DNA from: Novilysobacter antarcticus
GTDB taxonomy: Bacteria > Pseudomonadota > Gammaproteobacteria > Xanthomonadales > Xanthomonadaceae
Length of the DNA: 64,000 nt
Assembly: GCF_019802285.1 (NCBI RefSeq)
Contig: NZ_JAIEUJ010000001.1
Span: 974,261 to 1,038,260, forward strand
Direction of reading: 5' to 3'
The position numbers were made by a program, and so were the translations under genes. Positions 41,469 to 50,917 of the stretch are shown here, piece by piece; position 1 is the first letter of the stretch, and each line of letters begins with the position of its first letter. The notes under the pieces are model-generated. The model did no database searches. It worked only from the letters and a program-made list of their open reading frames with translations, and was not told the origin of the DNA.

Positions 41469-43342
41469 CCGTTACTCCGTGTGCCGTCATCCGGCCCGCC
41501 GCCCGCATCTTCCAGTCCGTGCAAGGTCGCGTAGATGCGTTCGGCCAAAGCGGCATTGATGCCCTCGACCCGTGAGATTTCTTCCACCCCGGCCCCCTTG
41601 AGTCCACCCAGGCCGCCGAAGTGTCGCAACAGGTTACCGCGTCGACGCGGGCCAATACCGGGAATATCCTCCAGCCGGCTCGAATTGCGTGCTTTCTGGC
41701 GGCGACCGCGGTGACCGGTGATCGCGAAGCGGTGGGCCTCGTCGCGCACCTGCTGGACCAGTTGCAATGCCGGCGAGTCGGCACCGGGATGCAGCGTACG
41801 CCCGTCAGGCAGCAGCAGGTCTTCATCGCCCGGACGTCGGGCGGGACCCTTGGCCACGCCCACCAGCACGACGCTGCGGATGTCGAGCTCCTCGAGGACC
41901 GCGCGGGCCTGGCCCACCTGCCCCGCTCCACCATCAATCAACAGTATGTCGGGCAACACCCCCGCAGGCTTGCCCGGGGCGGCGATTGCGCGCTTGAACC
42001 GCCGGCTCAGCGCCTGGTGCATGGCGGCGTAATCATCACCCGGCTCGATGCCGGCGATATTGAAGCGACGGTACTGGCCGCGCACCGGGCCTTCCGCATC
42101 GAACACCACGCACGATGCCACGGTCGCCTCGCCCATGGTGTGGCTGATGTCGAAACATTCGATGCGTTCGGGCAAGTCGTCCATCCCCAGCATCTTCTGC
42201 AGGTCCCGGGCGCGCGCCAGTTGGGCGGCGTGGCTGGTGCGCTCGCTGGCCAGCGTGATTTGGGCGTTGCGTCGCGCCAAGTCCAGATAGCCCGCGCGGT
42301 CACCGCGCACGTTCCAGCGCAACTGCACCCTTCGGCCACCCGTGCTCGACAATGCATCCTCGATCAGCTGCCGATCGGGAATGTCCCGGTCCAGAACGAT
42401 TTCGCCCGGCGGCATGTGCTCGCCGTAGTACTGGGAGACGAATGCCGCCAGCACTTCCTCGGCGCTCTCACTGCCGTTGGTGCGCGGAAAGAACGAGCGT
42501 GTGCCCAGGTTGCGGCCGTCGCGGAACGCCAGCAGCATCACGCAAGCCGCGCTGCCTTCCATCGCAACCGCGAGCGCGTCCAGGTCGGCCGCGCGCCCGT
42601 CAACGTATTGGCGTGCCTGCAGGGTGCGGATCGAGCCCAGCAGGTCGCGCAGCCGCGCCGCCTCCTCGAAGGCCAGCCGCTCACTGGCGGCCTCCATCGC
42701 GCGGCCGATCTCGTCGGTCAGCTCGTCGCTGCGGCCTTCCAGCATCAGCACCGCGCGGCGCACGCTTTCGGCGTAGACCTCCGCGTCGACCAGCCCGACA
42801 CACGGACCACTGCAGCGGCCGATCTGGTATTGCAGGCATGGACGGGTGCGGTTGGCGAATACGCTGGCGTCGCAGCTGCGCAGCTTGAAGAGCTTGTGGA
42901 TCAGGTTGAGCGTGTCGCGCACCGCGCCGACGCTGGCGTACGGACCAAAGTAGCGACCGGGCACCGAGCGCGGCCCGCGGTGCATCGTGATACGTGGCCA
43001 CTCCTCGCTCGTCAGCAGCACGTAGGGGTAGCTTTTGTCGTCGCGCAGGAGCACGTTGTAACGCGGCTTCAACGACTTGATCAGCTCGTTCTCGAGGATC
43101 AAGGCCTCCGTCTCGGTACGGGTGACGGTGACTTCCATCCGCGCGGTCTGCGCGAGCATGGACATGATCCGCGCCGACTTCGGGGTCGCGTTGAAGTAGC
43201 TCGATACGCGGTTGCGCAGGGCGCTGGCCTTGCCGACGTACAGCGCCTTGTCATCGGCACTGATCATCCGGTACACACCCGGTGCAGTGCTCAATGTCCT
43301 TGCAAACGCCTTGCCATCGAATGGGGGAGCTGACTGATTCAT
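41465..43342 (-). CDS. uvrC: Excinuclease ABC subunit C
   Basis: The dual-incision nuclease of nucleotide excision repair, 625 residues. It has a GIY-YIG domain near the start (TAPGVYRMISADDKALYVGK, then ALRNRVSSYF), a Cys-containing region CLQYQIGRCSGPCVGLVDAE, a UVR motif near 210 (LTDEIGRAMEAASERLAFEE), the RNase H-like incision domain (ERIECFDISHTMGEATVASC, LLIDGGAGQVGQARAVLEE) and C-terminal helix-hairpin-helix repeats (SRLEDIPGIGPRRRGNLLRH). ATG 43342 begins MNQSAPPFDGKAF; a longer start adds 24 polar residues without support. Confidence 0.96.
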   Translation of the reverse strand: MNQSAPPFDGKAFARTLSTAPGVYRMISADDKALYVGKASALRNRVSSYFNATPKSARIMSMLAQTARMEVTVTRTETEALILENELIKSLKPRYNVLLRDDKSYPYVLLTSEEWPRITMHRGPRSVPGRYFGPYASVGAVRDTLNLIHKLFKLRSCDASVFANRTRPCLQYQIGRCSGPCVGLVDAEVYAESVRRAVLMLEGRSDELTDEIGRAMEAASERLAFEEAARLRDLLGSIRTLQARQYVDGRAADLDALAVAMEGSAACVMLLAFRDGRNLGTRSFFPRTNGSESAEEVLAAFVSQYYGEHMPPGEIVLDRDIPDRQLIEDALSSTGGRRVQLRWNVRGDRAGYLDLARRNAQITLASERTSHAAQLARARDLQKMLGMDDLPERIECFDISHTMGEATVASCVVFDAEGPVRGQYRRFNIAGIEPGDDYAAMHQALSRRFKRAIAAPGKPAGVLPDILLIDGGAGQVGQARAVLEELDIRSVVLVGVAKGPARRPGDEDLLLPDGRTLHPGADSPALQLVQQVRDEAHRFAITGHRGRRQKARNSSRLEDIPGIGPRRRGNLLRHFGGLGGLKGAGVEEISRVEGINAALAERIYATLHGLEDAGGGPDDGTRSNG

Positions 43343-43537
43343 GCACCCGGGCCCGTTCCGGCAGATCCCGATCCGGTCGACGTCCACGCGTGACCGCGCA
43401 CCAGCAGCCCGCACTGGTCATGACGTTCGGACAAGGATGAAAGGGTAAGCATGCACTCCATGGATGGGGCAGATTATGCGTCAGGGCAAGCCTCAGCAGA
43501 CCCTCCACGAGCCGATACCAGGACAACCTGCCAACCG

Positions 43538-44878
43538 ATGACAGCAGAAACCGACCTGCCCCCGACCGCGCCCCGATCGCCTGCCGCGCCACCCACCAGC
43601 CTTGCCGGTGATGTGCGCGCCGCGGCGCTGGCGCGTCGTAAACGCATCGCCGTCAGCATGTTGGCTGTCGCTGCCGCGGTGTTCGCGATCGGCACATGGC
43701 TGCGGATCACCCACCCGCACTGGGGATTCGACCTGATGGTGGCGATGGCCGAGGCGGCCATGGTCGGCGGCCTGGCGGACTGGTTCGCGGTGGTCGCCCT
43801 GTTCCGGCACCCGATGGGCCAGGGCTGGATCCCGCACACGGCGATCATCCCCAACAAGAAGGTGGCCCTGGGCCGTGCACTGGCGAACTTCATCAGCGAT
43901 CACTTCCTGGAAAGTGGCGAGGTGCTGCGGCGGGTGGAGGAGTTCAACCCTGGCCAGCGGTTGGCGGGCGCATTGGCCAATCCTGTCCACGCCGACCGGA
44001 TTGGCGCGTTCGTGGTCAGTGTCGCCCCCCACCTGCTGCAGCTGATGGACAGCGAGCGCCTGCATCGCTTCCTGCTGGGGCTGGTGCGCGAGCAGTTGCA
44101 GCGCGCCGATGTCGCCGACCTGGGCAGCCAGCTGCTGGAGGTCATGACCCAGGACCGCCGCCACCAGGCGCTGCTGGACAGTGTGCTGCGCGACCTGGGC
44201 GATGTGCTCGCCAACGAAGACACCCAGCACATGATCGCGGGCAAGATCTCGCCCCAGTTGTGGTCGGTCCTGCGCCTGACCCGTCTGGACGACGCGGTGG
44301 CAGAGAAACTCGCGGCCAAGATCATCGCCGGCGTCAGCGACCTGATCAGCGACATGGCTGAAGATCCTTCCCACGAGCTGCGCCTGCGCTTTGACGACTA
44401 CGTGGATGCGTTCATTGATCGCCTGCGTACCGATCCGTCGCTACAGCAGAAGGTCTCGGCCCTTCGCGACCGCGTCCTCGACGATCCGGCGCTGGCGCGC
44501 TACCTGCGCCAGTCATGGACGCGCGTGCTGGACTGGGTGCGCGATGACCTGCAGCGTAACGACTCCGCCATTGCCGGCAAGGTGGCGGACGCCTCACGCG
44601 CAATCGGCGACAAGCTGGCCAGCGATCCCGCGGTACAGGGTTGGTTGAACCAGTGGGTACTGGACACGCTGGGGCCGCTGATCGACAAGTACCGCGGGAA
44701 TATCCGGGATTTCATTGTCGAGCGCGTGGAGCGCTGGGATACCCGCGAGCTGGTCCGCGAACTTGAATTGAGCGTCGGCAGTGACCTGCAGTACATCCGC
44801 TACAACGGCACCGCGATCGGCGCGCTGATCGGCGGTCTGCTGTACGCAACGGTGCGCTTGATCGAGTGGCTCGCATGA
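43538..44878 (+). CDS. DUF445 family membrane protein
   Basis: About 446 residues. TM helices occur near the N-terminus (KRIAVSMLAVAAAVFAIGTW; the region WGFDLMVAMAEAAMVGGLAD) and at the C-terminus (YNGTAIGALIGGLLYATVRL). The DUF445 hallmark WFAVVALFRHPMGQGWIPHT followed by AIIPNKKVALGRALANFISD is exact. The centre is a long series of helices. The family, also called YjiN-like, has no defined function. Its stop overlaps the channel gene (ATGA), so the two are coupled. Several in-frame ATGs exist; 43538 avoids the uvrC upstream region. Confidence 0.85.
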   Translation: MTAETDLPPTAPRSPAAPPTSLAGDVRAAALARRKRIAVSMLAVAAAVFAIGTWLRITHPHWGFDLMVAMAEAAMVGGLADWFAVVALFRHPMGQGWIPHTAIIPNKKVALGRALANFISDHFLESGEVLRRVEEFNPGQRLAGALANPVHADRIGAFVVSVAPHLLQLMDSERLHRFLLGLVREQLQRADVADLGSQLLEVMTQDRRHQALLDSVLRDLGDVLANEDTQHMIAGKISPQLWSVLRLTRLDDAVAEKLAAKIIAGVSDLISDMAEDPSHELRLRFDDYVDAFIDRLRTDPSLQQKVSALRDRVLDDPALARYLRQSWTRVLDWVRDDLQRNDSAIAGKVADASRAIGDKLASDPAVQGWLNQWVLDTLGPLIDKYRGNIRDFIVERVERWDTRELVRELELSVGSDLQYIRYNGTAIGALIGGLLYATVRLIEWLA

Positions 44879-46110
44879 TCACGGGTGAATCCACCAGCAA
44901 GATCGCGGTGCGACCTATTGCCCGGATCCGGGCCGTGATGCGCCGCTGGTACTCGGTGCTGCACGGCGAGAGCTGGTTTCCACACGTTCCGCTGGCCCTC
45001 GCCCTCGCCATCGGCGGTGTGTTGCTGCTGCGGTTGGACTTTGGCAACGACTGGCGAACCTATCTGTACGGGATGCTGGACGGCCACTTCGCGGTCCGAC
45101 CGCAGCGGCTGCCGGGACTGTTGATCGGCGGCGGCATGCTGATCATGGCCGGAGGCCTGCTGTCGCGCTCCCGGCTTGCCTGGAGCATGGCGCTGCTGTT
45201 CGCGCTCACCGGCGTCACCAGCCTGTTGCTCGGCCAGGTCCAGTCGCACCTGCTGCTGGTCTACTTCGTGGTGATGCTGCTGGCGTTGTTCCTCGCCTGG
45301 CGCCAATTCGACCGCAGCAGCGTCGCTGCCAGCACCCTGTTCGCCGTCACCTCAGTGGTGATGCTGCTGATGTACGCGACCTTTGGCGCCTACTACCTGG
45401 GCGGGGATTTCGATCCGCCGATCACCGACCTGGTCAGCGCGCTCTACTACGCCATGGTCACCATGAGCACCGTCGGATTCGGCGACATCACGCCGCAGAC
45501 GTCGGAAACCAAACTGTTCACCATTTCGGTAATCGTTCTGGGCGTTGCAGTATTCGCGACCTCCCTGACCGCCGTCATCGCGCCAATGGTCAGCAACAGC
45601 CTGAAACGCATCGTTACGCAAAAGGGGACACGCATGAAGCGGGAAGATCATTTCGTCGTCATTGGCAGCGGCTCGCTGGCGATCAATACCGCGCGGGAAC
45701 TCGCACGCCGGGGCAACAAGGTCACCCGCCTGCTGCGCACGGCACCCGAGGACAGCGACAGCCGCGAGATGGACATCGTGGTGGGTGATCCCAGCAGCAC
45801 CGAGGTGCTGCGCGAGGCGGGCGCGGACCGCGCCGAGGCGGTGCTGGCGATGCTGGTGGACGACTCGGAAAACGCCTTCGTGATCCTTGCGGTGAAGGAG
45901 CTGGGAGGCAACGCGCGCACCGTGGCCGCCGTCAACGATGCCAAGCACCTGAGCCGGGTCAAGCTGGCCCAGCCCGACGTGGTGATCTCTCCGCAGGTGC
46001 TGGGCGGCGAACTGACCGCGATGCTGTTGAGCGGCGAGGAAGTGACCCCCGACTTCGTGATGAAGCACGTATTCCAGCGCAAGGACGAGGATGCCGGGCC
46101 AACCGGGTGA
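44875..46110 (+). CDS. Voltage-gated-type potassium channel with RCK/TrkA-N domain
   Basis: 411 residues. Several TM helices precede a two-TM pore module with the selectivity filter STVGFGDI (ALYYAMVTMSTVGFGDITPQ). After the last TM (TISVIVLGVAVFATSLTAVI) comes an RCK domain with NAD-type glycine motif VVIGSGSLAINTARELARRG and DIVVGDPSSTEVLREAGADR. It has the Kch-like architecture. Coupled to the DUF445 gene by a 4-bp overlap. An internal Met start before KREDHF, as in kch, is possible but not testable here. Confidence 0.88.
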   Translation: MITGESTSKIAVRPIARIRAVMRRWYSVLHGESWFPHVPLALALAIGGVLLLRLDFGNDWRTYLYGMLDGHFAVRPQRLPGLLIGGGMLIMAGGLLSRSRLAWSMALLFALTGVTSLLLGQVQSHLLLVYFVVMLLALFLAWRQFDRSSVAASTLFAVTSVVMLLMYATFGAYYLGGDFDPPITDLVSALYYAMVTMSTVGFGDITPQTSETKLFTISVIVLGVAVFATSLTAVIAPMVSNSLKRIVTQKGTRMKREDHFVVIGSGSLAINTARELARRGNKVTRLLRTAPEDSDSREMDIVVGDPSSTEVLREAGADRAEAVLAMLVDDSENAFVILAVKELGGNARTVAAVNDAKHLSRVKLAQPDVVISPQVLGGELTAMLLSGEEVTPDFVMKHVFQRKDEDAGPTG

Positions 46111-46147
46111 GTCCGGATTGATCCGGCTTCGCATGCGTTGGTGCGAC

Positions 46148-46193
46148 CCCGGCGGATGGCTGCTGGACTGTCAGCCCCGGAGGCTCCGCCGGG
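46148..46193. terminator. Possible stem-loop between convergent channel and kdsB genes
   Basis: CCCGGCGGA (46148-46156) pairs with TCCGCCGGG (46185-46193) across about 28 bases that can form a second small stem. No T tract follows. It may separate convergent transcripts. Confidence 0.4.
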
Positions 46194-46214
46194 CGCAACG
46201 TGCCGCGCCCTGAG

Positions 46215-47018
46215 CTAGATCGCGCGCTGACCGCGCATTAGTGCTTCCACCCGGGCAAGGTCTGCGGCAGTATCCACACCGGGCGGAAATGGCTCGGGCG
46301 TCAACGCCACCGCAATGCGGTGACCAGCCTCGAGTACCCGCAACTGCTCCAGCAGTTCGATCTGCTCCAGGCGACCCGGCCGCATGGCCGCAAATCGCTG
46401 CAGGAACCCGGCCCGGTACGCGTAAATACCGATGTGCCGCAGCCACGGGCCGCCATCGGGCATCCGCGTGCGATCGGCGGCAAAGGCCTGTCGCGGCCAC
46501 GGTACCGGCGCACGGCTGAAGTAGAGCGCGTCGCCACTTGTCGCGCGCACCAGCTTGACCGCGTTTGGATCCAGCAGCGTCTCGACGTCATCGATGGGCG
46601 CCGCGAGCGTCGCCATTTCCGCGCTGCTGGCGGCGAGCAGCCGGGCTACCGCGCCAATGCCCGCAGCGGGCGCAAAAGGCTCGTCGCCCTGCAGGTTCAC
46701 CACGATGGTGTCGTCGCTCCAGCCGGCGATGTGGGCGCACTCGGCGAGGCGGTCGGTCCCGGACGCATGCGCGGTGGACGTCATGGCCACCTGTACGCCT
46801 GCGCCCTGCAAGGCATCGGCGATGCGCACATCATCGGCCGCCACCCAGACCTCGCGAGCTCCCGCCGCCATCGCGCGGCGGGCGACGTGCAAAACCATCG
46901 GCTCGCCAGCGATCAAGCGCAGCGGTTTGCCGGGCAGACGGGTGGCGTCATGGCGCGCCGGGATCGCGACGACGAAGTCGAGTCCGTCACCCGTCCCCGC
47001 GCCCGTGTTCGCCATCAT
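46215..47018 (-). CDS. kdsB: 3-deoxy-manno-octulosonate cytidylyltransferase
   Basis: Activates Kdo to CMP-Kdo for lipopolysaccharide inner core. About 267 residues. The nucleotide-binding start [18 protein letters not shown] is typical, followed by [45 protein letters not shown] and [13 protein letters not shown], ending [10 protein letters not shown]. The first ATG overlaps the lpxK stop (ATGATG context); the second Met at 47015 is equally possible. Final gene of the leftward exbB-exbD-msbA-lpxK-kdsB unit. Confidence 0.95.
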   Translation of the reverse strand: MMANTGAGTGDGLDFVVAIPARHDATRLPGKPLRLIAGEPMVLHVARRAMAAGAREVWVAADDVRIADALQGAGVQVAMTSTAHASGTDRLAECAHIAGWSDDTIVVNLQGDEPFAPAAGIGAVARLLAASSAEMATLAAPIDDVETLLDPNAVKLVRATSGDALYFSRAPVPWPRQAFAADRTRMPDGGPWLRHIGIYAYRAGFLQRFAAMRPGRLEQIELLEQLRVLEAGHRIAVALTPEPFPPGVDTAADLARVEALMRGQRAI

Positions 47019-48043
47019 GCTTTACCCACCTGCCCGATCCGGTCCAGCAGCGACACCCAGAACCCTTCGGGCAGCTCGGCGCTGACCGGCACGCTGAAGA
47101 ACGCCTCGGTTGCGAATCCGGCGCACTTGACCGCATCCTTCTCGGTCATCAGCACCGGCAGCGGACTGCCGAACTGGAAGTCCTCGGCGCGATAGCGGTG
47201 GTGGTCGGCAAACGCATGCGGCACCACGGCGATGTCCAGCGCCCGTAGCATCGCGAAGAAGCGCTCGGGGTTGCCGATCCCGGCGACAGCGTGCACGCGG
47301 TGTCCGGCAAACGCCGCCAGCGGACGCGCCCTGCCTCCCAGCACGGGCACGGCGTCGTGGCTGACCAGGCGCATCGGCCACTCGCCAAAGCCCGTGCCGT
47401 TGACATCGCTGGCAGGTGCGTTGGCGACGTTGATGACGCGGAAGTCGCAGGCATCGCCGCGTGGCGGCAACTCGCGCAGCGGTCCGGCGGGAAGAAGGCG
47501 GCCATTGCCATAACGGCGCGCCCCGTCGACCACCTCGATCTCGATATCACGCTCGAGCCGGTAGTGCTGCAGGCCGTCATCACACAGGATGATGTCGCAG
47601 CCGGCTTTTGCCAGCGCGGCGGCGGCGGCGGCGCGGTCCCGGTCGGCGCGCAACTTGACGCCGGTGCGGCGCGCCATCAGAACCGGCTCGTCGCCGCCGA
47701 CGGTCGGCGCGGTGGTCGCCTCCACCCACACCGGTGAGCCGGCGTCGGTGCGGCCGTAGCCGCGGCTGGCGATACCCGGCGTCCACCCCTCCTGCTGCAG
47801 CCGCTGTGCCAACGCGATGGTCAACGGGGTCTTGCCGGCGCCACCGGCGGTGATGTTGCCCACCACCAGCACCGGTACGCCCGGATGGCGACGCCGCAAC
47901 AGGCCGACGCGGTAGAACCAGCGCCGCAGGCCGGTCAGGATTCCATACAGCCACGCGAGGGCCTGCGCGAACAGGGGCACCGGCAGGTCGCTGTACCAGT
48001 ACGCCGGCTGATGTTCGCGCCGACGTGCGGGGCCGGTACTCAT
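47015..48043 (-). CDS. lpxK: Tetraacyldisaccharide 4'-kinase
   Basis: Phosphorylates the lipid A disaccharide at the 4' position on the inner membrane. 342 residues. A membrane-associating N-terminus ([20 protein letters not shown]) precedes the Walker [21 protein letters not shown]. Other LpxK features are [25 protein letters not shown], the [20 protein letters not shown] segment and [10 protein letters not shown]. It overlaps msbA and kdsB by 4 bp each. Confidence 0.95.
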   Translation of the reverse strand: MSTGPARRREHQPAYWYSDLPVPLFAQALAWLYGILTGLRRWFYRVGLLRRRHPGVPVLVVGNITAGGAGKTPLTIALAQRLQQEGWTPGIASRGYGRTDAGSPVWVEATTAPTVGGDEPVLMARRTGVKLRADRDRAAAAAALAKAGCDIILCDDGLQHYRLERDIEIEVVDGARRYGNGRLLPAGPLRELPPRGDACDFRVINVANAPASDVNGTGFGEWPMRLVSHDAVPVLGGRARPLAAFAGHRVHAVAGIGNPERFFAMLRALDIAVVPHAFADHHRYRAEDFQFGSPLPVLMTEKDAVKCAGFATEAFFSVPVSAELPEGFWVSLLDRIGQVGKA

Positions 48044-49788
48044 TGCGGCTCCCGGAACTGCATGCGGTGCAGATGGGCATACAGTCCGTCGCGCGCCAGC
48101 AGCTCGTTGTGGGTGCCGCGTTCGACAATCCGGCCTTCATCGAGCACCAGCACCTGGTCGGCGTGCTCGATGGTCGACAGGCGGTGGGCGATCACCAGTG
48201 TTGTGCGATCGGGCATCAGTCGCTCCAAGGCGTCCTGGACCAGTCGTTCCGACTCGGTATCCAGGGCCGCGGTTGCCTCGTCAAGAATCAGGATCGGCGC
48301 GTCCTTGAGCATCGCCCTGGCGATCGCCAGCCGCTGCCGCTGGCCACCCGATAGGCTGCTGCCCTTGGCACCAATGGGACTGTCGACACCGTCGGGAAGG
48401 CGCTCGACGAACTCCGCCGCATTCGCACCGCGTATCGCGGCTTCCAGACGATCCGCAGGCGGCTGCTCGAGTTCGCCGTAGGCCACATTCGCCGCGATGG
48501 TCCCGTCAAACAGCATCACATGCTGGCCGACCAGTGCGATCTGCCGTCGCAGGTCCGCGAGCCGGTAGGCATCCAGAGGCAGATCATCCACCAGAATCTG
48601 GCCCGACTCGACTTCATAGAAGCGCGGGATCAGCTTGATCAGGGTCGATTTGCCACTGCCGGACCGGCCGACGATCGCCGTGACGGTGCCAGGCGTGGCG
48701 ACGAAACTGACATCGGTAAGTGCGTTGCTGGGTTGCCCGGGATAGCGCGCACAGACGTCGCGGAATTCGATTTTGCCGCGGGCGCGCTGGAGGGGCTGAG
48801 TGCCGGTGTCGGGCTCATCGTCGGCGTCGATGACATCAAACAGGCGCTGCGCAGATGCCACCCCGCGCTGGAGCATGCCCTGCACGTTGGTGAGCTGCTT
48901 CAGGGCCGGGATGATCGCCATCATCGAGGTCATCAGGACCACGAAGCTGCCCGCATCCATCCGGCCCGCCTGCGCTTCGCGGCCGGCAAAGAACAGCAGC
49001 ATCGCCAGGCCCACGGCACCCATCAGCTGTACCAGCGCCGACGAGATACTGCGGGTGGACTCGACCTTCATGCTGAGCTTCAGATGGTGGTTGGCCTGCT
49101 CGGTGTAACGGTCCAGCTCGACTCCCTGCGCGCCATAGACCTTGACCTCCTGCTGGTTCGCCAGCGCCTGGTCGGCAGACTGGAGCAGCTGCGCGCCGCT
49201 TTCCTGGATGCGGTGGCTGACCCGGCGGTAGCGCCGGCCCACCTTGTCCATCACCCACCCCAGCGGCGGCGCAAGGATCAGGATCAGAATCGTGACCTGC
49301 CAACTGGTCCACAGCATCACCCCGACCATCACGATGGCCTGCAGGGACTGCTGCAGCATGACCTTCATCGCATCGATGGCCGCCTGCGCCACCTGGTCAC
49401 TGTCGGAACTGAGCTTGATCAGCATCGAGGGGACCGGCTCGGCATCGAAGCGCTGGCCGGGCAGCCGCAGGTATTTGCCCAGTACCTGCACGCGCAGGTC
49501 GCGGGCGATGCTGCGACCCGCCCGGGCCATGCTGACGTCGGTCAGGTAGCCGGCCACGCCGCGGGCCACGAACAGGCCCACGATCGCCAGAGGCAGCAGC
49601 AGACTGGCCGCCACATCCTTGGCGATAAAGGTCTGGTTGATGATCGGACGCATCAGCCAGGTGAAACCGCCCCCCGCCAGCGCCTCGATCACCATTCCCA
49701 CCAGACCGACCACGAGCAGGGCGCGGTACGGCTTGGACAGGCTCAGCAGCCGCCGGTAGATCTGTCCGGGTGAGGTGGTTTCTGTCAC
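48040..49788 (-). CDS. msbA: Lipid A export ABC transporter MsbA
   Basis: 582 residues: a six-TM exporter domain fused to an ABC ATPase, working as a homodimer that flips lipid A-core. The ATPase has Walker [21 protein letters not shown]-loop [12 protein letters not shown], signature [15 protein letters not shown], Walker [13 protein letters not shown] and switch His [11 protein letters not shown]. The N-terminus [23 protein letters not shown] start ([20 protein letters not shown]) is typical. Position directly before lpxK is standard. Confidence 0.95.
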   Translation of the reverse strand: MTETTSPGQIYRRLLSLSKPYRALLVVGLVGMVIEALAGGGFTWLMRPIINQTFIAKDVAASLLLPLAIVGLFVARGVAGYLTDVSMARAGRSIARDLRVQVLGKYLRLPGQRFDAEPVPSMLIKLSSDSDQVAQAAIDAMKVMLQQSLQAIVMVGVMLWTSWQVTILILILAPPLGWVMDKVGRRYRRVSHRIQESGAQLLQSADQALANQQEVKVYGAQGVELDRYTEQANHHLKLSMKVESTRSISSALVQLMGAVGLAMLLFFAGREAQAGRMDAGSFVVLMTSMMAIIPALKQLTNVQGMLQRGVASAQRLFDVIDADDEPDTGTQPLQRARGKIEFRDVCARYPGQPSNALTDVSFVATPGTVTAIVGRSGSGKSTLIKLIPRFYEVESGQILVDDLPLDAYRLADLRRQIALVGQHVMLFDGTIAANVAYGELEQPPADRLEAAIRGANAAEFVERLPDGVDSPIGAKGSSLSGGQRQRLAIARAMLKDAPILILDEATAALDTESERLVQDALERLMPDRTTLVIAHRLSTIEHADQVLVLDEGRIVERGTHNELLARDGLYAHLHRMQFREPQ

Positions 49789-50228
49789 CGACGAACGTCC
49801 TCGCCCGCGGCATTGGCTTCCGGCGATGCAGTGGCGGTCATGATCCGGCGGAAGCCCAGCTGGCCCAGCGCGTCGTACACCGTCACCACAGCCTGGTAGG
49901 GAGTGCGCGCATCGGCCCGCAGCATCACCGGGCGTTCCCGCTCCATACCGGCGACTTCCGCAATCGTCGCTTTCAAGGAATCGACATCGTTGCGCAGCAC
50001 CTCGCGGTCATCGACGAAGTAGCGCCCGTCCGCGTTCACCAGCACCACGAGCGGTCGGGTCGCCTCGACCTGCTCGCCGGTCGCACGCGGCAGTTCCAGC
50101 TGGATTACCGAGCGCGCGTCGAACGTGGCGGTGACCACGAAAAAGATGATCATCACCAGGATCACGTCGATCAACGGAACGAGGCTGATCTCCGGTTCGT
50201 CGTCGGCCCGATGGTCGCGGATGCGCAT
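49785..50228 (-). CDS. exbD: ExbD/TolR-family biopolymer transport protein
   Basis: 147 residues with one N-terminal TM helix containing the proton-relevant Asp: ISLVPLIDVILVMIIFFVVT. The remainder is periplasmic (IQLELPRATGE, VNADGRYFVDDREVLR, LRADARTPYQAVVTVYDAL). Partners the ExbB gene 6 bp upstream to couple proton flow to outer-membrane transport. In xanthomonads this exbBD copy sits before msbA and its client is not certain. A 4-bp overlap with msbA follows. Confidence 0.92.
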   Translation of the reverse strand: MRIRDHRADDEPEISLVPLIDVILVMIIFFVVTATFDARSVIQLELPRATGEQVEATRPLVVLVNADGRYFVDDREVLRNDVDSLKATIAEVAGMERERPVMLRADARTPYQAVVTVYDALGQLGFRRIMTATASPEANAAGEDVRR

Positions 50229-50234
50229 GGGCGG

Positions 50235-50891
50235 TCAGTCCACCAGGGCGGGAGTGCGCATCTGCGCTTTCACCACCGGCGCGGCCGGGCGCGTCTTTTC
50301 CAGGGTGTCCAGAAGCTGGATCGCCTCGTGTTCCATCTCGACGATGTATCCGGCGATGCGGCCGCGGTACCAGCGATGTGCCATCAGCGCGGGAATGGCG
50401 ACCACCATCCCGGCCGCGGTGCAGACCAGCGCCTTGCCGATGCCGCCGGCCAGCTGGTTCACGTCGCCGATGCCATGGTCCAGTATCCCCAGGAAGAGCT
50501 GGATCATGCCCACCACAGTGCCGAACAGCCCAAGCAGGGGTCCGGCGGAAGCTACCGAGCCCAGTGTGTTCAGGTAGCGCTCCATCTTGTGCACCAGATG
50601 GCGGCCGACATCCTCGATGCGCTCGCGGATCTGCTCGCGCGGGCGATCACGCACGTCCAGCGCCGCAGCCAGCAACTCGCCCAGGGGCGAAGTCGCCCGC
50701 AGCGAGTCGATATGGGCCGGGTCGAGGGCCCCGCCGCTGGCCCAGGTACGGACCTCGTTGCCCAGTCCCGGCGGCAGCACATGGGCGCGTCGCAGCGTCC
50801 AGGCACGCTCCACGATCAGCGCCACGGCCAGCGCCGACAGCATCAGGATAGGAATCATCGGCCACCCACCCGCCTTGACCAGTTCCAGCAC
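50235..50891 (-). CDS. exbB: MotA/TolQ/ExbB proton-channel family protein
   Basis: 218 residues from GTG 50891, chosen because GGAGGT lies 6 nt upstream; a TTG at 50921 lies further upstream and lacks such a site. Three TM segments: GGWPMIPILMLSALAVALIV, LNTLGSVASAGPLLGLFGTV, and KALVCTAAGMVVAIPALMAH. The TM2 motif LLGLFGTVVGMI and the TM3 motif are those of ExbB. Function with ExbD: energising envelope transport. First gene of the exbB-to-kdsB operon. Confidence 0.92.
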   Translation of the reverse strand: MLELVKAGGWPMIPILMLSALAVALIVERAWTLRRAHVLPPGLGNEVRTWASGGALDPAHIDSLRATSPLGELLAAALDVRDRPREQIRERIEDVGRHLVHKMERYLNTLGSVASAGPLLGLFGTVVGMIQLFLGILDHGIGDVNQLAGGIGKALVCTAAGMVVAIPALMAHRWYRGRIAGYIVEMEHEAIQLLDTLEKTRPAAPVVKAQMRTPALVD

Positions 50892-50917
50892 GCGCCAACC
50901 TCCGGCCTGGGGCCGAT

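Noticed and set aside
41621..43333. Rightward 570-codon open frame
   Set aside because: Antisense to uvrC; a high-GC shadow without domain pattern.
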